Assembly: GCF_000155735.2 (NCBI RefSeq) | Contig: NC_020908.1 | Span: forward strand, 4,835,501 to 4,899,500 | From: Octadecabacter arcticus 238 | GTDB lineage: Bacteria; Pseudomonadota; Alphaproteobacteria; Rhodobacterales; Rhodobacteraceae | DNA length: 64,000 nucleotides | Reading direction: 5' to 3' | Part shown: positions 55,052-64,000 of the stretch, one piece after another | Position numbering within the stretch: the first letter of the stretch is position 1 | How the letters are laid out: each line of letters starts with the position of its first letter | The notes under the pieces: model-generated | Told to the model about the DNA's origin: nothing | Database searches by the model: none | What the model saw: the letters and a program-made list of their open reading frames with translations, nothing else | Made by a program: the position numbers and the translations under genes

Positions 55052-55921
55052 TCAAAGGCCAAGTCGGGTACGCACCTGGCGTGGTGTTTCCAGATCAAAT
55101 CCAAGTTCATCAACGATCCGCGCCGCCTTTTCGACCATCGCGCGGTTGGACGGTGCCTTGACGCCTTTTGACAGCCAGATTGCATCTTCCATCCCGATGC
55201 GGATATTTCCGCCCAGAAGGGCAGATTGCGCCACCATCGGAAAGGCCATCGCGCCTGTCCCGAAGCCCGTCCAGATCGCATTGCGCGGCAGCAGGCCCCG
55301 CGCGTAAAGCAGCGTCTCTGGCAGCGGCACGAAACCGAACCTTACGCCGGTCACGATCGAACACAGCGGAGGCTCCTTGAAGAAGGCCTCTGCCATCAGC
55401 GTATTAAGGATCGCCACGTCACCGCTGTCGAACAATTCGATCTCGGGGCGAACCCCAGCCTCCTGGATCAGCGTGCCCATGCGCCGGATCGAGGGCAGTG
55501 TGTTGATAACCACCTCCTCGCCGAAAACCATCGTGTTTAGATCCAGCGTAGCGATGTCCGGCCTTATCGCCAGAATATGCTGCACCCTGTCATCAGGCAT
55601 TAGAAGGTTGGTCTTGGGGCCGGCAATCGCAGGGTCTGCCGCCGACGGATCATAGCGTCCGCCATTGCCGGTGGTCAGATTGATAATCAGATCGTCATTC
55701 TTGTCCCGGATCCGGTCCACCACCTCGCGATAGAGTGCGGTGTCCATTGATGGCAATTCAGTTGCTGGATCACGCACATGAATATGCACAATCGCCGCCC
55801 CCGCCTGCGCCGAAGCCAGCGCATCGCGTGCAATTTCCTGCGGGGTAACCGGCAGGTTCGCGTTCTGCGCACGCGTCGAGAAGTTGCCCAGCAACGCTGC
55901 GGTAAGAAATAAGGCTGACAA
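55052..55921 (-). CDS. BKACE family beta-keto acid cleavage enzyme
   Basis: 289 residues of the DUF849/3-keto-5-aminohexanoate cleavage family, zinc-dependent TIM barrel that splits beta-keto acids with acetyl-CoA. HIHVRDP with the zinc histidines, LTTGNGG and the LDLNTMVFG strand identify it. The probable start is the TTG at 55921, since GGAGG lies 7 bp upstream and the family begins with this segment; a longer ATG form to 56002 would include the operator. First gene of BKACE-GST-sulfatase. Confidence 0.87.
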   Translation of the reverse strand: MSALFLTAALLGNFSTRAQNANLPVTPQEIARDALASAQAGAAIVHIHVRDPATELPSMDTALYREVVDRIRDKNDDLIINLTTGNGGRYDPSAADPAIAGPKTNLLMPDDRVQHILAIRPDIATLDLNTMVFGEEVVINTLPSIRRMGTLIQEAGVRPEIELFDSGDVAILNTLMAEAFFKEPPLCSIVTGVRFGFVPLPETLLYARGLLPRNAIWTGFGTGAMAFPMVAQSALLGGNIRIGMEDAIWLSKGVKAPSNRAMVEKAARIVDELGFDLETPRQVRTRLGL

Positions 55922-55995
55922 TCGCGTGCCTCCGATAAGTGGAACTGAGCAATTGTCTCGCGCGCGAAGACGCGAACACAGGAAGAATAAAATCC

Positions 55996-56012
55996 TGTCC
56001 ACCTGTTAGACA
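55996..56012. promoter_or_regulatory. Regulon operator, site e (BKACE operon)
   Basis: TGTCCACCTGTTAGACA, 75 bp before the BKACE start. Confidence 0.65.
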
Positions 56013-56631
56013 GCAGTCAAATGTGGCATAAAAAAATGTCCTTCTACTACCACGCTGTAAGTCAGACATATGGCGACCAGTAAGCGGTCTTGAGTGAGTT
56101 GTGATTTCTTATCGCTTATTGTCTGCGGCGAAAATTATCGATGTTGAAATCCGACATGCTGCTTTCGTAAACAGAATGGTTCTTGACTGCAGTGCAGCAC
56201 CAGAGACCTTAATGAAGGTCCGGTTTGGGACGATCGCGACACGCCTGATTTTTTTGCCTGCGCGAGTTGCTGCAGCACAGCATTTGGTAAAGAGGGTTCC
56301 TTCCAGTCGTTCGCTGCACGATGCGCGAACGACTGCTATCGTGGATCGAGGCGATCGTTGCGAAATTCATGATATTTGCAACAACTCATCCTGGTCATAA
56401 AATCAAGGTGATCTGGCAGGTGCATATTTCCGGTGCGAAACGTTGGGCGGTTTTTAACTGCTAGGGCAGGGGTTCACGATGCTTGCCGCACTGCAGCGAT
56501 CGACACCAAGGGCGGTTTGCCGACATTCGCTGCACCTGCAAACAGAATCTGAGGACTAGGAGTAAAGCAGACACTAGGATTTGCGACAGTTTTGCTTGAC
56601 CATCTCCATTTTACACCAGAAATGTTGGCGC
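56013..56631. other. Intergenic region with repeats
   Basis: No credible gene; a 99-codon frame at 56101-56400 has no ribosome site or recognisable product. A hairpin with an 11-bp perfect stem (CAGTCGTTCGC, 56304-56314, with 56325-56335) is present. GAAGGTCCGGTTTGG at 56215 and AAGGGCGG...TTCGCTGC near 56505 belong to a short dispersed repeat. Confidence 0.4.
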
Positions 56632-59600
56632 ATGAATATTACGCGATCAGACATCTCCCGGGTGATTGATAACCCCGCTTATTACAAACGTGGAGCTTCA
56701 TATTTTTCAGACAGAAAGGTCCTGATGTCTCGTTTCGATGTGGAAGATCGCATCGTCGGCAGCGTCGCAGGGTCCGGGGGGCGGATCTATTCGGTTCATG
56801 CGACGTTGGGCCGAGCTCCAGATGGCCGCTTGTCGCAGGTTGATGGGCATTGTTCATGTCCGATTGGGTATAACTGCAAGCACGTAGCGGCGGTCTTGTT
56901 GGACGCGGCTCAGTCGCAAGTTGATGTTCTTCAGACGCCCACGGCAACGAAAAGTCCCAACCACCCTCAGGCGCGCACCAAGGCAAATCTGCCGGGCCCC
57001 GTGAGCACTTGGCTTGATCGTTTAAGTGTCACAGGTTCGTATTCCCCAACTCCGATGGCACCCAAAACTTCGAGTGATCAGACATTTTTTGTTTTTCGGC
57101 GAAATAATAGAGGGTTGGCAGAGATAACGCCCTGCAAAGCCTACGTAAAGAAAGACGGCAGCATTGGAAAAAACACCCAAGAGTATAGTGGGAACTATAG
57201 TCTGTCTTATGCACCGTCGGGCACAACCATTGAAGATGCTATTATCTTTGCGCAACTGAGATATCTGTCGACCAACAGCTATCCGCCCACTTATAATTGG
57301 CCGCAAGGGGAGGCGCTTGGCACGCTACTTCAACAGATCGTTGCAACCGGTCGTGCTAAAGCGGAAACAATCTATGGCCCACGATTAAAGTGGTCCGAAC
57401 CCAGACATATTACGTTTCAATGGCAACTTGACGCACAGGGTGATCAGACGCTTTCAACCATCGACCCTGATGGGCGCACCCTTGTTCTTCTGCCCTTTCC
57501 AGACCCCGTCTTTGTTGACGCAGAAGCTGGCGTCATTGGTTTTGTAGAGACTGATATGCCAGCCGAGACCCTGAACGCCCTGGCGGCCGCGCCAACGATC
57601 CCGGCAGAAGCCGTCGATACAGTGTCTGAAATTTTGACCGCCCACGCAGAAGGCATTCCAAAGCCTAAGCCCGTTACTGTCAACGAAGTCACGGATTTAC
57701 GGCCAACAATGAACATCAGATTGTTTGGGCATAAGCGACAGGAGAGGCACCAATCTTATGGATGGCGCGCCACGGGGGCACCTCAAGAGGTCATCTACCC
57801 CTGCATTGGCTCCCATGTAACATATGGCGAAGATGGCAGGGTCTTGGAACCCGGCGAAGGGGCCGATATCCGTTCCCAAACTAGGGGTGAGATCAGCATC
57901 GTCCGGCGTGACTTTGAAGAAGAAACGAGGTTGGTCCAGCAGCTTGAAATGACTGCTGAAGAATTCGAAGGCTATCATCCCGATCTTGTGGCACTATCTG
58001 GTCGTGCTCCAAAACCAATGAAAGACGCCAGCGTCATCTTTCCACAGATTTCAGCACAAGATCCGCAGAGCACGTCATACGCCTTGGAGTTTGTGACCGA
58101 AGGGCTGCCAATACTTCGGGCGTTGGGCTGGAGAATTGAGATCGACAAGAGCTGGCCTGTTCAACTTTATGAAGGTGATGCCAGCTTCCAGACAGTTATT
58201 GAACCGTCGGGGCAGGATTGGTTCTCGCTGGGCTTGCAGCTTGATGTGGATGGGACCGCACTTGATGTAACGCCAACAATTATGCAGATCATCGCCTCAC
58301 TGCCGCTTGACGAATTTGGGGCATTACCCGACGGGTTCGACTTGGAAAGTTACTTATCAAATGTCGTCCTGTATCAAAGCTTGCCAAACGGAACATTGGT
58401 GCCAATTGGGGGCACAAAACTAATCGGGTTTGTGGAAGCTTTTCTTGAAATACAGGGAATGACACGTTTCCACCAAGCAGAGGCAGGCCGCGCCCTGCAA
58501 TTAGTCGAAGCACTGGATGGATGCGGCGCAAAATGGCAGGGCGGCCCAGAACTGTTGGAACTAGGCAAGCGTCTGCAAAACTTGGCGACGATCCCTGATG
58601 AAGATATCCCCGCAAGCTTGAACGCAGAACTGCGCCCCTATCAACGGATCGGCTATGGCTGGCTCAAGGCTCTAAGTGATAACGGGTTTGGCGGTATTCT
58701 CGCCGATGATATGGGACTTGGAAAAACGGTTCAAACCCTTGCCCTAATGGCCAACCGTCACATTGAAAACAAATCTGATCGCCCGAGCTTGCTCGTGGTT
58801 CCGACAAGCTTGATTTCTAACTGGCAAACCGAAGCCAAACGCTTTGCCCCTGACCTAAAGCTGCTGACCCTGCACGGTGCAGATCGCCACGAACGAATGG
58901 AACGCATTGCGGATTCTGATCTTGTGATCACTACATATCCTCTGATCAATCGTGACCATGAAAAGTTGTTCGCCAATGAGTTTGATCTGGCGATTTTGGA
59001 TGAGGCTCAGGCCGTCAAAAACCCCGCCTCCAACGTGGCAAAGCGCATTCGAGATATCAAGGCACGCCAACGCATTGCGCTAACTGGGACACCGGTCGAA
59101 AATAATCTGACTGAATTGTGGGCGTTATATGACTGGCTCATTCCAGGATTCTTGGGGGACCGGAAAAGCTTTGCTTCTGAATATCGCAAACCCATTGAGC
59201 AAAAAGGGGATCAAGCGCGACAACGACTATTATCTAGCCGGGTTAAACCTTTCCTCTTGCGCCGCACAAAGGACGAGGTGGCCGATGACCTGCCGCCAAA
59301 AACCATTATTGATGAAGTGATTACCCTCACCGGCAAACAAGCCGCTCTATATGAAAGTGTACGCAGCGCCATGGATGCCCGCGTTCGCGAAGCGCTTGCC
59401 AAAAAAGGCCTGGCCGGGTCACGCATAACGGTGTTGGACGCTCTGCTTAAGTTGCGGCAGGTTTGTTGTGATCCAAGACTGGTCAAACTGGATGCTGCCG
59501 CCAAGGTGAAGGAGAGTGCAAAGTTTTCGCGTCTCATGGAAATTATGGAAGAACTCATGAGCGAAGGTCGAAAGGTTTTGATTTTTTCGCAGTTTGTCGA

Positions 59601-60027
59601 GATGCTTCGACTGATCGAAAGCGAAGTCCAGTCACGCGGATGGTCCTACGCGATGCTACACGGCCAAACGCGGGATCGCTCCAGCGAAATTGACAAATTT
59701 CAATCTGGCGACGCTCAGGTTTTCCTGATCAGCTTAAAGGCAGGGGGCACAGGGTTGAACCTGACGGCCGCAGATACCGTCATTTTATATGATCCCTGGT
59801 GGAACCCCGCAGTCGAGCGTCAGGCCATGGACCGTGCTCACCGAATTGGCCAAGACAAGCCAGTTTTTGTGTATCGCCTTTACACAGAGGGAACAGTCGA
59901 GAGCGCCATTCAAAACATGCAAGCACGAAAACAGGCATTGGCGGATGCGCTGTTTGAAGGCACTAGCGGTGGGCCAATGGGGTTGACCGAAGACGATTTG
60001 ACGGTGTTTTTTGGGAGCAAGATTTGA
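56632..60027 (+). CDS. SNF2-family helicase with SWIM zinc finger
   Basis: 1131 residues. N-terminal SWIM finger C74-x-C76...C82-x-H84 (GHCSCPIGYNCKHVAA), a long middle region, then the Swi2/Snf2 ATPase. Walker A is ADDMGLGKTVQT near residue 695, DEAQ box LAILDEAQAVKN near 790 and motif VI DRAHRIGQ near 1066. It translocates on double-stranded DNA, remodelling protein-DNA complexes. The ATG at 56632 starts at the family-typical NITRSDISRVID. It stands alone and is not known to belong to the neighbouring catabolic genes. Confidence 0.92.
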   Translation: MNITRSDISRVIDNPAYYKRGASYFSDRKVLMSRFDVEDRIVGSVAGSGGRIYSVHATLGRAPDGRLSQVDGHCSCPIGYNCKHVAAVLLDAAQSQVDVLQTPTATKSPNHPQARTKANLPGPVSTWLDRLSVTGSYSPTPMAPKTSSDQTFFVFRRNNRGLAEITPCKAYVKKDGSIGKNTQEYSGNYSLSYAPSGTTIEDAIIFAQLRYLSTNSYPPTYNWPQGEALGTLLQQIVATGRAKAETIYGPRLKWSEPRHITFQWQLDAQGDQTLSTIDPDGRTLVLLPFPDPVFVDAEAGVIGFVETDMPAETLNALAAAPTIPAEAVDTVSEILTAHAEGIPKPKPVTVNEVTDLRPTMNIRLFGHKRQERHQSYGWRATGAPQEVIYPCIGSHVTYGEDGRVLEPGEGADIRSQTRGEISIVRRDFEEETRLVQQLEMTAEEFEGYHPDLVALSGRAPKPMKDASVIFPQISAQDPQSTSYALEFVTEGLPILRALGWRIEIDKSWPVQLYEGDASFQTVIEPSGQDWFSLGLQLDVDGTALDVTPTIMQIIASLPLDEFGALPDGFDLESYLSNVVLYQSLPNGTLVPIGGTKLIGFVEAFLEIQGMTRFHQAEAGRALQLVEALDGCGAKWQGGPELLELGKRLQNLATIPDEDIPASLNAELRPYQRIGYGWLKALSDNGFGGILADDMGLGKTVQTLALMANRHIENKSDRPSLLVVPTSLISNWQTEAKRFAPDLKLLTLHGADRHERMERIADSDLVITTYPLINRDHEKLFANEFDLAILDEAQAVKNPASNVAKRIRDIKARQRIALTGTPVENNLTELWALYDWLIPGFLGDRKSFASEYRKPIEQKGDQARQRLLSSRVKPFLLRRTKDEVADDLPPKTIIDEVITLTGKQAALYESVRSAMDARVREALAKKGLAGSRITVLDALLKLRQVCCDPRLVKLDAAAKVKESAKFSRLMEIMEELMSEGRKVLIFSQFVEMLRLIESEVQSRGWSYAMLHGQTRDRSSEIDKFQSGDAQVFLISLKAGGTGLNLTAADTVILYDPWWNPAVERQAMDRAHRIGQDKPVFVYRLYTEGTVESAIQNMQARKQALADALFEGTSGGPMGLTEDDLTVFFGSKI

Positions 60028-60496
60028 TATCTAGTCAGCTGGATTCCTATCTTACAATGGCTACCTCGAATGACCGGCCTGGCGAAGCTGCGGTGCAGCG
60101 TCAGATCTACCGACGAGCGGCAGCTTAGGGCCGATCATGTCACTTAGTGTATACCCGTGGTGACGGCGCGGATGAACACTGAAACAAGCCACTTTTGTGT
60201 TCACTTTGGGCCGATTTCTAAATAATGAACACATCATGTCGAGGGCACACCCAAAATAAACACTTATCAGGCCAAAATCGGATATCCCCAATCGTCTCCT
60301 GCAAGCCGCCCTCATGCGAGCTTTTGGTCATAAGCTTGCATCAAACGTTACCAGTCGAGCATCGCAGATGCAGCATTCGGCACGAAGGGCGGATTGCGGA
60401 CTTTCGCTGCGCTTTGCATAGCGGCCTGCTGTGCGGACAAAGTGACATTTCGCTGCGACAGCTACCAAGGGCTGCTTTACTGGCAATATCTATCGT
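60028..60496. other. Intergenic region with dispersed repeat
   Basis: No gene supported. Around 60388-60425 AAGGGCGGATTGCGGAC and TTCGCTGCGCTTTGCATAG match the repeat at 28226-28262. TGAACAC occurs at about 60174 and 60224 and its complement GTGTTCA near 60198. Confidence 0.4.
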
Positions 60497-61345
60497 TCAG
60501 CAATGTTCTTTGAATCTGTCTACGATAACTTTCAAAATATCTTCTGGGCTTCGCTTCCACCACTTTTGAACCGAGAAAATCTCGACCTCGCAGAAGCCGC
60601 TGTAACCGGCGTCTTCCACGCAAGAGCGGATGTCCCTTAGATCAGCGACGCCGTCGCCCATCATGCCGCGATCCAGTAGCATGTCGCCGGTGTTTTCGAG
60701 CCAGTCGCAAAGATGATATCCGAAGATTTTGTCGCCAGCTTCGGCGCAGCTTGCCCGCAGGTCACTGTCCCACCAGACGTGGTAGACATCGACTGCGACA
60801 CCAAGATTGTCGGCGCCAACCATATCGCAGATGCGCAACGCATCACGCACCGTCATGATGCAGGTTCGGTTCCCACCAAACATCGGGTTCAGCGGCTCTA
60901 GCGCAAGATCCACGTCCCGATCAGCTGCGTATTCCGTCATCTGCGAGACGCGTTCTGCCAGAATTTTCTGGGTTTCCAGCACACCTTTTGTTCTCGGTTC
61001 AGTACCACCGGTCACGATTGTTAGAACAGATGCACCAAGGCCTGCGGTCATGTCGATGCTTGCTTTGGCTTCATCCAGCCAGTGGGGGGGTAGTTCAGAG
61101 CCAACCAGATAAGGGGTGCGGCACAAGCCAGTGACCTCCATGCCTGCAGCCCGGACGCGGTCGCCAATTTCGACTGCGCGAGCCCCGATTTCGCGACGCC
61201 AGAATGTGATACCTCCGAGTCCATGCTTGGCACATGCATCAATGACACGCTCGACGGGCCAACCTGCGCCGTGGCCATCAAGGTTATGACCAAGAGTTGC
61301 GGTGTTCAGCGAGAGAGCAGATGTATCGGCAGAAAAATCACGCAT
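60497..61345 (-). CDS. Sugar phosphate isomerase/epimerase family (TIM barrel)
   Basis: 282 residues, xylose-isomerase-like barrel. LALEPLNPMFGGNRTCIM, VAVDVYHVWWDSDL with metal-binding residues, and GFCEVEIFS are typical of this family. It starts 8 bp after the DUF993 gene, so both form one unit, a pair commonly found in sugar or inositol-type catabolic clusters. The substrate is unknown. Confidence 0.87.
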   Translation of the reverse strand: MRDFSADTSALSLNTATLGHNLDGHGAGWPVERVIDACAKHGLGGITFWRREIGARAVEIGDRVRAAGMEVTGLCRTPYLVGSELPPHWLDEAKASIDMTAGLGASVLTIVTGGTEPRTKGVLETQKILAERVSQMTEYAADRDVDLALEPLNPMFGGNRTCIMTVRDALRICDMVGADNLGVAVDVYHVWWDSDLRASCAEAGDKIFGYHLCDWLENTGDMLLDRGMMGDGVADLRDIRSCVEDAGYSGFCEVEIFSVQKWWKRSPEDILKVIVDRFKEHC

Positions 61346-61353
61346 GTTTCAGA

Positions 61354-62417
61354 TTAGACCCCGTAGAGTTTCAGCAGGTGACCCATGCGTTTGCACGCGA
61401 GATCGGGATTGGAAAGCGCGCCACATTCATCCGCAAGCTTAAAGCAGTCTACAAAATAGGGCAGGGCGCGCATAGCTTCAGAACCACCCAGCATCTTAAA
61501 GTGATCTTGATGTCCGTTTAGCCATGCGAGGAAAACGACGCCGGTTTTGTAGTGCCGTGTAGGCGCGCAAAAAATATGCCGCGCGAGCGGTACGGTGGGA
61601 TCAAGGATCGCACGGAACTTCGCCGCATCCCCTGTGTTGAGGGCCAAGATGGCAGATGCGGCGTGATTAGCTAGCGGGTCAAAAATGCCAAGTAGAGCAT
61701 GGCTGAACGCGTCACCGTCACCGCCGATCAGTTCGGGGTAATTGAAATCATCACCAGTATACATCCGCACCGTTGTAGGTAGCTGCTGCCGCATCGTGAT
61801 TTCTTTGGATGCATCCAGAAGGGATATCTTGATCCCGTCTACCTTTGCCTCATTCGTGGCAATAATCTCCAAAACGGTTGGCAATGCATCTTCAAAGCTA
61901 TCCGCGCCCCAGTAGCCAGCAAGTGCGGGATCAAACATGTCGCCAAGCCAGTGTAGGATGACCGGCTCATCACATGCGGCCAGCACGTCGTTGTAAATCG
62001 AGATATAGTCCTCGGCACGATTTGCAGCACGTGCGAGGGCGCGGCTTGCCATCAGGATGATCCGTCCACCGGCGTTTTGGATGGCCTCGACCTGTTCGAG
62101 ATATGCGCGTCTGACGTCCTCAAGTGAATGAGCTTCTGTGTCAGCCAAGTGGTCCGTTCCGCATCCATTTGCAACAAGTGCATCTGGTAGGTCCGCCTTT
62201 GTGCGACGGATCAGGTCAAGGCTCTGTGACCAATCCAGCTCCATTCCGCGCTGCGCTGTATCCATCGCCTCTGCGATGCCCAACCCCAGATCAGCCAGAT
62301 GGTGCCGGAACGCCATTGTTTTGTCCCAATCAATGCAGGGCAATCCCATAGACGCGCTGTCAGAGAACGGGTCAGCCACAACATGCGCCGCCGAATAAAC
62401 GACACGTGTGCTGTCCT
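61354..62417 (-). pseudogene. DUF993/dihydrodipicolinate synthase-like protein, 5' end lost
   Basis: About 354 residues remain, open to the junction at 62417. The visible start STRVVYSAAHVVADPFSD is internal to the family, so roughly the first 30 residues and the promoter are missing, cut by the IS6 element. VEAIQNAGGRIILMASRAL, DGIKISLLDAS with the Schiff-base-type lysine, and YTGDDFNYPELIGGDG are conserved. An ATG at 62379 could start a shorter product. Confidence 0.78.
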
Positions 62418-63228
62418 GGTATCGTCAAGTTGACGGGGGTCTTTCTCAATCGTACGAAACCATATGACAAAAGCCAAACAATCCGGGGCCTTTAAGGGAC
62501 ATCGTTTCCCGCCTGAAATTATTTCCTACGCTGTATGGGCATACTTTCGTTTTCCGATGAGCTTTCGCGATGTCGAGGACCTTTTATACAAGCGCGGTGT
62601 GATCGTCAGTTATGAAACAATCAGGTCATGGGTTGGAAAATTTGGCCACCAATATGCCAAAGTCATACGCCGTGATCGGCCTGCACCATCGGATAAGTGG
62701 CATCTCGACGAGGTAGTGATCACAATCCGTGGCAAAAAGTATTGGCTTTGGCGCGCTGTTGATAGCAAGGGTGACGTGCTGGATATTCTTGTACAGTCAC
62801 GCCGCAATACAAAGGCAGCAGACCGTTTCTTTCGCAAATTGTTCAAGCAATACGGTCAACCGCGCGTCCTTGTTACCGACAAACTGGGAAGTTATGGGGC
62901 GGCCCTCCGGAAACTGGCGCCTGGTATCGACCATCGTGCCCACAAGGGATTGAATAATCGAGCGGAAGTTTCGCACAGGCCCACCCGGCGACGAGAGAAG
63001 ATAATGGGGAGGTTCAAATCACCCCGCCAAGCGCAACGATTTCTGTCCGTACATGATCAGGTCCAAACAATCTTTCGCCCTCGCCGCCACAAACTATCCG
63101 CCCCTGCCTATCGGCAATCTCGCTCAGATACTCACAGCATATGGGACGACATCACGTGTGAGCTAAAGGCAGGGTAAAACAGACCGGTGACCCCCATTGC
63201 GGCTTGGAGGCAATAACTTGACGATACC
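62418..63228 (+). mobile_element. IS6 family element, intact
   Basis: 811 bp. GGTATCGTCAAGTT (62418-62431) is repeated inverted at 63215-63228. The 8 bp outside the two ends differ (GCTGTCCT, CTCATTGG), so a target duplication is absent and the flanks were joined by recombination or deletion. Confidence 0.9.
62464..63177 (+). CDS. IS6 family transposase
   Basis: 237 residues, full length. Start MTKAKQSGAFKGHRFPPEII; D in WHLDEVVITIRG, D in VTDKLGSYGAALRK and E in NRAEVSHRPTRRRE form the DDE triad. No stop or shift, so probably active. Confidence 0.94.
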   Translation: MTKAKQSGAFKGHRFPPEIISYAVWAYFRFPMSFRDVEDLLYKRGVIVSYETIRSWVGKFGHQYAKVIRRDRPAPSDKWHLDEVVITIRGKKYWLWRAVDSKGDVLDILVQSRRNTKAADRFFRKLFKQYGQPRVLVTDKLGSYGAALRKLAPGIDHRAHKGLNNRAEVSHRPTRRREKIMGRFKSPRQAQRFLSVHDQVQTIFRPRRHKLSAPAYRQSRSDTHSIWDDITCELKAG

Positions 63229-63439
63229 CTCATTGGATATGCCCGCATGATCCATGCAACACGGCCCCTTGAAAGCATGGTGACATGGTTCGTTTGGTTT
63301 GCGGACACTAAAGTTAGCTCAATATAAGTCGAAGGCCGCAGTAGGACATACTGACGTTTAGTTTGTGCGGGAGGTGAACAGCTTCAGAGACTGGAACGTA
63401 AGCGCGACAAGACCAATACGGTTTGGCCCCGTCGGCATG
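63229..63439. other. IS5 end remnant and unassigned DNA
   Basis: GATCCATGCAACACGGCC (63250-63267) equals the right terminal repeat of the IS5 at 41834-42931. Nothing else is recognised. Confidence 0.55.
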
Positions 63440-64000
63440 CTACTGGACGCGTTCGCAATGCAGCTTGTCTAACAACGTGATGACGTCGGTGGTTGACGTG
63501 TTCCATCCAGAATCTTCAAAGAAATCATCCATAGCGGCAAATGTTTTTGGCCCTAAGAAGCCATCAATCGGACCCGGGTCTGATCCGACCATCAACAACA
63601 ACCTTTGCATCACAGCCTCGTCCGTGGCCTCGCCTACAAGTGCGAGACCGCACGGTGAATTGGGCGCAATGTCTGGGGTCGGCAGCGCGTCGGGTAGGTC
63701 TGCGATGTCTGCGGACACGTCGTCCATTGGCTCTGGCACCGCTGGCGGCATGAAATCCGTTTCAACAACATCTGCGCGGATCAGACATTGCCCAACGACA
63801 CCGGCGATCCTGACCGCTTCGTCAGGTGGCGCGCCTTCGGGATTGAAATCGCAGACCTGCGTTAGCCTGTCACACGACATTTCAATGCTCCAGTCTTGGG
63901 CTGCGAGCGTGGGGCGCAAAACACCCTCACCGTTCGCGAAAATCTTGTAGGTAAAACCTCCGATGTTGCCCTGCTGCCAGAAGGCAGGGAATTGAACAGA
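63440..64000 (-). CDS. Unknown protein with peptidoglycan-binding-like C-terminus, 5' end outside window
   Basis: The frame is open to the window edge, giving at least 186 residues. The N-terminal part in view (FWQQGNIGGFTYKIFANGEG, SIEMSCDRLTQVCDF) is not recognised. A Pro/Asp-rich linker follows, then a C-terminal module (MQRLLLMVGSDPGPIDGFLG then PKTFAAMDDFF) that resembles a peptidoglycan-binding domain 1 repeat. Three pairs of cysteines suggest an exported protein. The true start lies beyond 64000. Confidence 0.65.
   Translation of the reverse strand, partial: SVQFPAFWQQGNIGGFTYKIFANGEGVLRPTLAAQDWSIEMSCDRLTQVCDFNPEGAPPDEAVRIAGVVGQCLIRADVVETDFMPPAVPEPMDDVSADIADLPDALPTPDIAPNSPCGLALVGEATDEAVMQRLLLMVGSDPGPIDGFLGPKTFAAMDDFFEDSGWNTSTTDVITLLDKLHCERVQ

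Noticed and set aside
56101..56400. 99-codon open frame before the SNF2 gene
   Set aside because: No ribosome site, no recognisable family, and it runs through a hairpin and dispersed repeats.
56632..60027. SNF2 helicase as part of a defence system
   Set aside because: No nuclease, methylase or other defence gene is adjacent; stand-alone SWIM/SNF2 proteins are common in bacteria.
1..64000. tRNA, rRNA or tmRNA genes and an att site
   Set aside because: None could be recognised on either strand; a covariance search (tRNAscan-SE, Infernal) would settle it.

Overview
The window looks like an IS-rich accessory replicon or genomic island of an alphaproteobacterium of the Rhodobacterales (Roseobacter group). 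The reasons are the RepA-type replication fragment, the protein families present (BKACE, DUF993, TRAP transporters, IclR control, short MerA), and IS91 elements paired with tyrosine recombinases. No rRNA, tRNA or CRISPR array was seen. More than fifteen insertion sequences or IS fragments from IS91, IS6, IS5, IS256, IS200/IS605, IS1380, IS21, IS30, IS4, IS3, IS110 and an IS481-like type are present, many nested or truncating one another.

Layout. 1-5.5 kb: IS91 transposase with tyrosine recombinase, an EamA exporter, IS6 and IS5 remnants. 5.5-6.0 kb: the 5' part of a plasmid repA preceded by six iterons, i.e. a broken replication origin. 6.5-9.2 kb: copy 1 of an unrecognised element (AAA+ ATPase plus a gene of unknown function), split by an IS256. 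9.3-12.4 kb: IS200, IS1380, IS21 and IS30 debris. 12.5-22.6 kb: a complete pseudaminic acid gene set in two convergent arms, pseF, pseG-pseH fusion and pseI on +, and pseB, pseC, a glycosyltransferase-like gene and a sugar methyltransferase on -. The glycosyltransferase-like gene is broken by IS4 and IS256. 22.7-27.8 kb: copy 2 of the unrecognised element, with AAA+ ATPase, two unknown proteins, a probable HUH endonuclease split by IS200, and two small genes. 28.4-31.2 kb: mercury resistance (merR, merTPFA). 31.3-38.8 kb: IS graveyard. 38.8-41.8 kb: a YczE/YitT-like membrane protein, ccdAB, an IS481-like transposase and a small two-repeat protein. 43-56 kb: a catabolic island for what is probably a (sulfated) phenolic compound, with sulfatase, MhpA-like hydroxylase, extradiol dioxygenase, FAH-family hydrolase, quinone oxidoreductase, BKACE, GST-like gene, TRAP transporter and an IclR regulator. 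56.6-60 kb: a SWIM/SNF2 helicase. 60.5-62.4 kb: a sugar-type TIM-barrel pair truncated by an IS6. The end holds a partial gene of unknown function.

How the parts work together. In the catabolic island each of the five rightmost-starting transcription units on the minus strand is preceded, 69-89 bp before its start codon, by a 17-bp inverted repeat of the type TGTCCAC-N3-GTGGACA. This points to one regulon, most simply controlled by the local IclR protein. The pse genes encode all six steps to CMP-pseudaminic acid, but the likely downstream transferase is disrupted. Two direct copies of the unrecognised AAA+/HUH element start at exactly the same nucleotide in different surroundings and bracket the pse cluster. 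That makes this element the best candidate for an undescribed mobile system here.
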